The position numbers and the translations under genes are program-made. From the NCBI GenBank assembly GCA_034433305.1, contig DAOUAM010000063.1, positions 1 to 64,000 on the forward strand: a stretch of 64,000 bases of DNA. Direction: 5' to 3'. Positions 58,975-64,000 of the stretch are shown here, piece after piece. Within the stretch, counting starts at the first letter, position 1, and the number at the start of each line of letters is the position of its first letter. The notes under the pieces are model-generated. The model searched no databases. It was not told where the DNA came from and saw only the letters and a list, made by a program, of their open reading frames with translations. Source of the DNA: DAOUAM01 sp034433305. GTDB lineage: Bacteria > Chloroflexota > Dehalococcoidia > Lucifugimonadales > DAOUAM01.

Positions 58975-60111
58975 TTACTGCCTGAACACCAGGGCCGGGT
59001 CAACCCCGGCCACCTGCCGAATCGGAAGCAAAGAGGCCACCGCCGCCATGACCAGGGCCGCAACCCCAACGCGCAGCAGCACCTGGGCATCCATGACCAC
59101 CACCAGGAACTGGGGCATCAGCCATGCGAAAAGGGCCGCCACGCCCAGGCCGAAGGCGGTCCCCAGGGCGAAGCCCGGGACGGCGAAGGCGACGGCCTGA
59201 CTCAGGACGTAGGCATATAATCGGGTGTTGCGCGCGCCTATCGCCTTCATGATCCCGTACTCCCGCAGCCGCTCCAGGACAGCGGCGTACAGCGTAAGCC
59301 CGATCACCAGCACCCCCACCACGTAGGCCACGCTCACCATCAGGTTCATCACCGAGCCCATGATGTCTTGCACCATCCCAACGTCGTTGGCCGCAAGCTC
59401 CGTAGGCGTCAGCACGTTTACGGCGGGCGCTATCCTTTCTATCTCTTCTCGCACCTGAGCGACCTGGGCGGCCTGCTTCACCTCCACCAGCAAAAGGTTC
59501 AGCGCGCCCTCGTCGCTCTCGCCCTGGGACACGTGCGCGGCTGAGAATAAGGAAAAGGCGTCTTTCAGGCTGATGAAGACGTAAGAGCCAAATATGAAGG
59601 CCGTGTCAGCCGAGAGTCCCACGATCCGGAACTCCTTTCCGAAGAGGTACACACTATCGCCCACGGCAAGACCAAACCTCCTGGCGAGGGAGTAGTCCAT
59701 GACCAGCTCGCCGGCAGCTTGCACGCCCCGGCCGCTCTTGAGCCGCCATGGGCCGCCTGCCTGTTCATAGCCGATGATGGATATAGGGGTTGAACGCTCG
59801 CCCCGCACGAAGATGGTCGGAACTATCACCAGCGGATAGGTCCGGCGGACACCTGGCGCTGAGCTCACCTGTTTTACCACGCTGGGCGGGAGCACAACGC
59901 GCGTCTGAACAGTGGTTGAAGCGCCCGCAGGCATGACGACAAGCTGGACCGACAGATTCTCCCGGTAGGAGCGCACCTGCTGCCACAGCCCCACCTTGAA
60001 ACCCTCCAGCACAATCACCAGGACGATGGCAGCAGCAACCGCCAGCACGCTCAGCAACGTGCGGTTCCGGTCAGCCAGAAGGCTGCGGTACACCAGTCGC
60101 AGCGTTTGCAT
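58975..60111 (-). CDS. FtsX/MacB-type ABC permease (first of pair)
   Basis: 378 residues from ATG 60111; a TTG at 60153 would add 14 residues. Layout: N-terminal helix (TLLSVLAVAAAIVLVIVLEGF), an extracytoplasmic domain (about 45-260) and three C-terminal helices (VMNLMVSVAYVVGVLVIGLT, AVAFAVPGFALGTAFGLGVA, LLRVGVAALVMAAVASLLPI) ending in RQVAGVDPALVFRQ, a motif shared with the second permease (RVEPAVAFKE). It follows the beta-propeller lipoprotein gene closely and precedes the second permease by four bases. Confidence 0.87.
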   Translation of the reverse strand: MQTLRLVYRSLLADRNRTLLSVLAVAAAIVLVIVLEGFKVGLWQQVRSYRENLSVQLVVMPAGASTTVQTRVVLPPSVVKQVSSAPGVRRTYPLVIVPTIFVRGERSTPISIIGYEQAGGPWRLKSGRGVQAAGELVMDYSLARRFGLAVGDSVYLFGKEFRIVGLSADTAFIFGSYVFISLKDAFSLFSAAHVSQGESDEGALNLLLVEVKQAAQVAQVREEIERIAPAVNVLTPTELAANDVGMVQDIMGSVMNLMVSVAYVVGVLVIGLTLYAAVLERLREYGIMKAIGARNTRLYAYVLSQAVAFAVPGFALGTAFGLGVAALFAWLMPQFLVVVMDAQVLLRVGVAALVMAAVASLLPIRQVAGVDPALVFRQ

Positions 60112-60156
60112 CGCTATACTCGCCAAAGGCTTCTTTTCAAGAGGCAATTGCAATGA

Positions 60157-61740
60157 CTAGTCCCAGCGCAGGACCCGCTCTTTCACCCCGGCCACGTCGC
60201 TCAACACAAGCTCCAGGTAGCCGTCGCTCTCGGCCGGCGGCGGTTGCCCTCCGCTTTCGGCGCTGGAGAAGACGAGGAGTCCCGAGCGGTGGTGGGAGTC
60301 TTCGCTCAGGCCCTGCCATTCGGCGGGCCTGAGCTGCCGGCCCTTGCTATCCCTCAGCAGGGCCAGCCTCACAATATCCAGGCCTGTGAGGTCCACCGAA
60401 TGGGTATCAAGCTTCACCACGAAGCCCCAGTGGTCTGCTGGATGGCCCTTTGCCGTCAGGTACGTCCTCTCGGCGACAGTCGCTTGAAATGTTACGCCCC
60501 CGGCCCCGTTGTCCTGCCTGGTCTGCCCCGCCCGTTCCTCGCCGCCTGCTGGGGAGACAGGCGTCCTCGATATGACACGCTCGGGAGCCAGGGACGCCCG
60601 CACCGACACATCCTCCAGCGAAATCTCATGAGGTCCTTTCCCTACGCGCAGGGAGGAAGTCAGCTTTCGCGTAGCTGTATCCAGGACCACGACCTCGCCG
60701 ACTTCCGGGTCCTCGCCAGTCCTGGTGACGTAAGCCCTCTGCCCGTCGGGAGAAAAGGCGATATGATTGGGCCGGCCGCCCAGGGTGATGGTCTCCTTGA
60801 CCTGGAGTTTTTCGGCGTCAATGATGGTGAGGGTGCCGCTCCAGTCGGCAGTCCAGACCTCTTTCCCATCCGGGGAGACGACGATCCCGTGCGCGTTCCT
60901 GCTGGCCTTCACCGTTCCCACTACCGTCCTCGAAGGCACATCAAAGACGAACACCAGGTCGTCCACAGGCCCCACGGCGTAGGCCCGCTTCCCGTCGGGT
61001 GAGACTGCCACCTCGTTCAGGGCTATGATCCGGGCCGAAGCAAGCTCCTGCCGCCGTTCTTCGGGCCGGGCGGCTTTCGGCGGCACCACCGGGATAGCAG
61101 CCGTCACCTGGCGCTCCTGGGCATTCACTACCCAGACCAGGTCAACGGTGGTAGAGGCAACCCACAGTTCTCGGCCGTCGGGAGTCATGGCATAGTGCGA
61201 AGGCACTCCCAGCCCGGTCTGAAGCACCTCCTCCACCTGTCTCGTTCCGGTGTTGATGACCGCCAGCTCAGCCAGCACCACCTCGCCCCGGTTTTCGCCG
61301 CCCTGCCTGGCGCCGACCCAGAGGAATTTGCCATCGGGCGAGATGTCAATCCCGTGCTGGGCCATGCCTTCGCTGAACGGGACGGCAATCCTGGCGACTA
61401 CCTGCTGGGCCGCGCCATCTATCACCGTCACTTCATTCACGCCTTCCAGCGCGGCATACCCCACGAGGCCGTCCGGGCTGGCGGCGACGCCATGGGCTGC
61501 CTTGTCGCCGATCTTGACTGTGGCCACCAACTGGTCCAGGCCGATATCAATGATAGAAACAGAGCCATCGGCGGCATTGGAAACGTAGGCGTACCGCACA
61601 GACGCTGAAGGCGGGAGCGTGGGGGAGGCCCCCACCGCTGCCGAAGACTCAGGAGGCGATGACCTGGAGCAGCCAACCTGCCAGAGGAGACCCAGCACCA
61701 GAAGGGCTAAAGCGGCCGTGATAAGAGCCTTTGTGTTCAT
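60157..61740 (-). CDS. YVTN-type beta-propeller lipoprotein
   Basis: 527 residues. The signal ends in the lipobox LLWQVGC (Cys24). From about residue 48 to 380 it is a series of YVTN/NHL-like blades, each with SPDG(K) turns (RYAYVSNAADGSVSIIDIGL, AVSPDGKRAYAV, IAFSPDGQRAYVTR), consistent with a seven-blade propeller. The C-terminal about 140 residues are a separate unassigned domain. GAGGAG precedes the ATG. As an extracytoplasmic lipoprotein in front of two permeases and an ATPase it is likely the outer component of the complex; it is not NosZ, since CuA-type ligands are lacking. Confidence 0.82.
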   Translation of the reverse strand: MNTKALITAALALLVLGLLWQVGCSRSSPPESSAAVGASPTLPPSASVRYAYVSNAADGSVSIIDIGLDQLVATVKIGDKAAHGVAASPDGLVGYAALEGVNEVTVIDGAAQQVVARIAVPFSEGMAQHGIDISPDGKFLWVGARQGGENRGEVVLAELAVINTGTRQVEEVLQTGLGVPSHYAMTPDGRELWVASTTVDLVWVVNAQERQVTAAIPVVPPKAARPEERRQELASARIIALNEVAVSPDGKRAYAVGPVDDLVFVFDVPSRTVVGTVKASRNAHGIVVSPDGKEVWTADWSGTLTIIDAEKLQVKETITLGGRPNHIAFSPDGQRAYVTRTGEDPEVGEVVVLDTATRKLTSSLRVGKGPHEISLEDVSVRASLAPERVISRTPVSPAGGEERAGQTRQDNGAGGVTFQATVAERTYLTAKGHPADHWGFVVKLDTHSVDLTGLDIVRLALLRDSKGRQLRPAEWQGLSEDSHHRSGLLVFSSAESGGQPPPAESDGYLELVLSDVAGVKERVLRWD

Positions 61741-61780
61741 GTTCTTACTCCTCAGCTACCACCTCCAACATAAAAGAGGC

Positions 61781-61820
61781 ACCTTAAAGGAATATGAGAT
61801 GAAGGTGATGGTAAGCTGAG
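61781..61820 (-). promoter_or_regulatory. 11-bp-spaced CTCA boxes before the propeller-ABC operon
   Basis: On the minus strand CTCA (61817-61820), ATCA (61806-61809) and CTCA (61795-61798) are exactly 11 bp apart, followed by N5 and CTTTAAGGT (61781-61789), as before the cupredoxin gene. They lie about 40-80 bases upstream of the ATG at 61740. Confidence 0.65.
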
Positions 61821-61846
61821 AACCGGCTACAGGGGTAAGGGTCCGT

Positions 61847-63226
61847 TCAGGAGGAAGCAGGCAGGTGTACAGTGAAGCGGCTCCCCTTTCCAGGGGTGGA
61901 GTCGACCGTGATCTCTCCGCCGTGCTGGTCAACGATCCATTTGGCTATGGCGAGGCCGAGGCCCGTGCCGCCGCTGTCACGGGAGCGCGCCCGGTCGGCC
62001 CGCCAGAACCGCTCGAAGATATGGGGGAGGTCTTGCGGCTCAATGCCGATGCCCGTGTCCTCAACGCCCACAGCCACCCAGGGAGGCTCAGGCCTGAGCC
62101 ACAGAGTCACCCTGCCCCCGGCCGGGGTGTAGCGTATAGCGTTGTCCAGGAGGACTAGCAGGAGCTGCTTGAGGCGGTCTTCGTCGCCCTGGACCAGGGC
62201 AGGTTCGGCATGGGCCAGCCGCACTTCGACCCCGTTGGCCATCGCCAGCGCCTGGCGGTGCGCCTCGATGACAAGGGCGTCCAGCTCCACCGGACGGACC
62301 TGCAGCACCTGGCCCGCATCGGCGCGGGCCAGGACCAGAAGGTCGTTCACCAGCCTGGAGAGGCGCTCGACTTCCCGCCGGACCTGGGCCAGCGTATATT
62401 GTCGCTCCTCTGAAGGCATCTCCTTCATCCTGTCCAGAAGGTCCAGGTTCCCACGAATGGCCGTGAGAGGCGCCCTGAGCTCGTGGGAAGCGTCGGCAAC
62501 GAACCGCTGCTGGGTAGAGTATGCTTTCTCCAGGCTCGTCAGCATCTCATTGAAGGCCTGGGCCAACTGGCCGAGCTCGTCGTTGGGACTACCCACGCTC
62601 AGGCGGCGGCTAAAGCCCCTGGACAGGGCAATAGCCCGCGCCGTTTCGATCATTTCCGACACCGGCTGAAGCGCGTTCCCCGCCAGCAGCCCAGCGAGCA
62701 GCCCGACGACTCCAACAGTGGCAAGGCCTCCGCCGATGAGGACCAGCCGCAGCCTTGTTAACACCATATCTCGCTGTCTGTAAGAGGTGGCTAGCTGCAC
62801 CCAGCCCGCCGTCTGGCCATTGAGTTCCATCGGGGTCATGGAGGCCTTCAGCTTCAGGCCGTCCAGTGTGGCGACGTACTCAGCCCGCCCCGGGCTTCCG
62901 TCGGGGAGAGGAAGCCTTCGGCCCTCCAGGTTGGAGGAGCGCGCCAGGAGGCCGCCATCGGGGTCGAGGACCTGGATATAAACATCGGAAGCCTGGAAGG
63001 TCTCCAGCGGAGGCACGGTGGTGGCGCTAGTTGCGTTGTTGGACTGGTTCGCGGCCCGAATGGCCGTGATCACATGGTCGGTCTCGCTGGCAACAACCTC
63101 GCTGACCATGCCCTCCAGGTGCCGGGCCATCAGGACATACAGGGTTATCCCAAAGGCGGCCAGCGCTACCCCAAAGATAGCGCCGTACCACAAGGCCAGC
63201 CGGACCCGGATAGGCACACCACTCAC
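61847..63226 (-). CDS. Sensor histidine kinase (OmpR-partner type)
   Basis: 459 residues from GTG 63226, which overlaps the regulator stop (GTGA). Two helices (LALWYGAIFGVALAAFGITLYVLM and LVLIGGGLATVGVVGLLAGLLAG) flank an extracytoplasmic sensor region of about 130 residues. Then come HAMP, the dimerisation domain with phospho-acceptor His in ADASHELRAPLTAIRGNLDLL, and the ATPase boxes DNAIRYTPAGG, VEDTGIGI, FERFWRAD and GGTGLGLAIAKWI. Gene order, the overlap and the metal genes beside it make it a copper- or metal-sensing kinase of the CusS kind by inference; no metal ligands stand out in the sensor loop. Confidence 0.9.
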   Translation of the reverse strand: MSGVPIRVRLALWYGAIFGVALAAFGITLYVLMARHLEGMVSEVVASETDHVITAIRAANQSNNATSATTVPPLETFQASDVYIQVLDPDGGLLARSSNLEGRRLPLPDGSPGRAEYVATLDGLKLKASMTPMELNGQTAGWVQLATSYRQRDMVLTRLRLVLIGGGLATVGVVGLLAGLLAGNALQPVSEMIETARAIALSRGFSRRLSVGSPNDELGQLAQAFNEMLTSLEKAYSTQQRFVADASHELRAPLTAIRGNLDLLDRMKEMPSEERQYTLAQVRREVERLSRLVNDLLVLARADAGQVLQVRPVELDALVIEAHRQALAMANGVEVRLAHAEPALVQGDEDRLKQLLLVLLDNAIRYTPAGGRVTLWLRPEPPWVAVGVEDTGIGIEPQDLPHIFERFWRADRARSRDSGGTGLGLAIAKWIVDQHGGEITVDSTPGKGSRFTVHLPASS

Positions 63227-63897
63227 TCCCTCAGCACATAGCCGGAGCCGCGCATGGTATGGATCAGGCGCGGCTCGCCCCCCGCTTCCAGCTTGTTGCG
63301 CAGGTAGCGCACGTATACCTCCAGGACATTGGACTCTCCCCCGAGGTCGTACCCCCACACTCGGTCCATGATCTGACCGCGCGTCAGGACCTGCCTGGGA
63401 TGGCGCATGAACAGCTCCAGGAGCTTGAACTCTGTGGTGGAGAGCTGGACCTCGCGACTCCCCCGCCGGGCCGTCCGTGTTCCCATGTCCAGGGAAAGGT
63501 CGCTGTAGCGCAGGACCTCAGGGGATGCTACGTCGTGGCGGCGAAGGAGCGCGCGGATGCGTGCGACCAGCTCTTCAAAGGCGAAAGGCTTGACCAGGTA
63601 GTCATCAGCCCCGGTTTCCAGGCCTTGGACCTTGTCAGCTACGGCATCTTTGGCGGTCAACATCAGCACCGGAACATCGCCCCCCGCCTTGAGGCGTCGG
63701 CAGACCTCGAGACCGTCTATGCCTGGCATCATGATATCCAGGACTACGACATCCGGGGGGCGCTCCCTGGCCAGGTCAAGCCCTGCGAGGCCGATATTCG
63801 CCACATCCACGGTGTACCCCTCGTAGGACAGCCCTCGGCGAAGGAAGTCCGTCACACTGAGGTCGTCATCAATCACCAGTACTCGCCGGCCTTGCAC
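63223..63897 (-). CDS. OmpR-family response regulator
   Basis: 224 residues. Receiver domain with VLVIDDDLSV, phospho-acceptor Asp54 in VVLDIMMPGIDG, LMLTAKD and DDYLVKPFAF; the C-terminal winged helix has LSTTEFKLLELFMRHPRQVL, MDRVWGYD and VYVRYLRNKLEAGG, then LIHTMRGSGYVLRE. It is the most likely binder of the 11-bp CTCA repeats found in front of its own gene, the propeller-ABC operon and the cupredoxin-copA operon. It is co-transcribed with the kinase gene by a four-base overlap. Confidence 0.93.
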   Translation of the reverse strand: MQGRRVLVIDDDLSVTDFLRRGLSYEGYTVDVANIGLAGLDLARERPPDVVVLDIMMPGIDGLEVCRRLKAGGDVPVLMLTAKDAVADKVQGLETGADDYLVKPFAFEELVARIRALLRRHDVASPEVLRYSDLSLDMGTRTARRGSREVQLSTTEFKLLELFMRHPRQVLTRGQIMDRVWGYDLGGESNVLEVYVRYLRNKLEAGGEPRLIHTMRGSGYVLRE

Positions 63898-63966
63898 GTT
63901 ATATGTTCTCCCCCAAGTACACTGAGAAGTGCAACCATCCGGGACTTCCTTGGCAGTCCCACGCCA

Positions 63967-63999
63967 AGTATAGCTTCAAGCATGTGAGGAGTGTGTGAG
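63967..63999 (-). promoter_or_regulatory. Promoter and CTCA boxes of the two-component operon
   Basis: On the minus strand CTCA at 63996-63999 and 63985-63988 are 11 bp apart (a third copy would lie past the window edge). TATACT (63967-63972) follows 12 bases later as the -10 box, 70 bases before the regulator ATG. The placement over the -35 region suits activation by an OmpR-type protein. Confidence 0.6.
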
Positions 64000-64000
64000 G

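Noticed and set aside
60157..61740. Propeller lipoprotein as nitrous oxide reductase (NosZ)
   Set aside because: YVTN-like blades are shared, but there is no CuA motif and no His-rich CuZ ligand set, and nos accessory genes are absent.
1..64000. CRISPR array, rRNA genes, complete transposase or prophage
   Set aside because: No regularly spaced identical repeats, no rRNA-like sequence and no transposase, integrase or phage structural motifs were seen.

Overview
The window is GC-rich chromosomal DNA from a bacterium that I place, by inference from gene content only, in the Chloroflexota (Dehalococcoidia or SAR202-like). The supports are CIRCE-controlled groES, a SdhABE-type succinate/fumarate reductase with a heterodisulfide-reductase-like third subunit, a biotin carboxylase-type module beside icd and mdh, and many short palindromic elements with terminal inverted repeats. 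No rRNA or CRISPR array is present. Two tRNA genes (Cys, Leu) and one tRNA 3' fragment are visible.

Layout. 1-260: start of groES with its promoter and a CIRCE operator. 465-4023: sdhA-sdhB-sdhE. 4055-7079: a TetR regulator with a 44-bp perfect palindrome over its promoter, then an MMPL exporter. 7341-10124: a cytochrome b561-like/molybdopterin fusion protein and a stand-alone phosphohistidine (PEP-utilising) protein. 10256-11585: DAHP synthase behind an aromatic-rich leader peptide and an attenuator. 12014-17861: central carbon block (mmdA-like, small subunit, pycB/oadA-like, icd, mdh) on the minus strand. 17932-19361: folP-folK. 19720-27050: mixed minus-strand housekeeping (Trm112-like, CopD-like, TlpA-like, SbcD, Uma2, glycyl-tRNA synthetase, two unknowns, PPOX protein). 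27201-31663: an ABC/FtsX/AttH operon. 31977-36435: patatin, orphan receiver protein, zinc alcohol dehydrogenase. 36969-37148: tRNAs. 37230-50131: catabolic and accessory genes (FAD oxidoreductase, MFS, RraA-like, SDR, Tpx, epimerase, formamidase, RmuC, HpaB-like, FlaR-like, tartrate/isopropylmalate dehydrogenase).

The most interesting part is 51230-64000, a minus-strand island for copper or another soft metal beside a tRNA 3' remnant. In transcription order it encodes an OmpR-type regulator and kinase; a beta-propeller lipoprotein, two FtsX-type permeases and an ABC ATPase fused to a C-terminal YHS metal-binding domain; then a membrane-anchored cupredoxin, a small membrane protein, a CopA-type P-ATPase, another small membrane protein, a YHS protein, a two-domain multicopper oxidase and a DUF1573-like lipoprotein. 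All three transcription units start behind CTCA cores repeated at exactly 11-bp spacing, as expected for OmpR/PhoB-family sites, so the island looks like one regulon run by its own two-component system. The last gene has an in-frame TGA directly after a Cys codon, followed by a well-placed SECIS-like hairpin, which makes it a candidate selenoprotein.

Short inverted-repeat elements (11582-11756, 19572-19723, 31661-31915) lie exactly at gene ends, and their edges supply the TAG stop codons of three unrelated genes. All function assignments come from reading motifs by eye; no database search was run.
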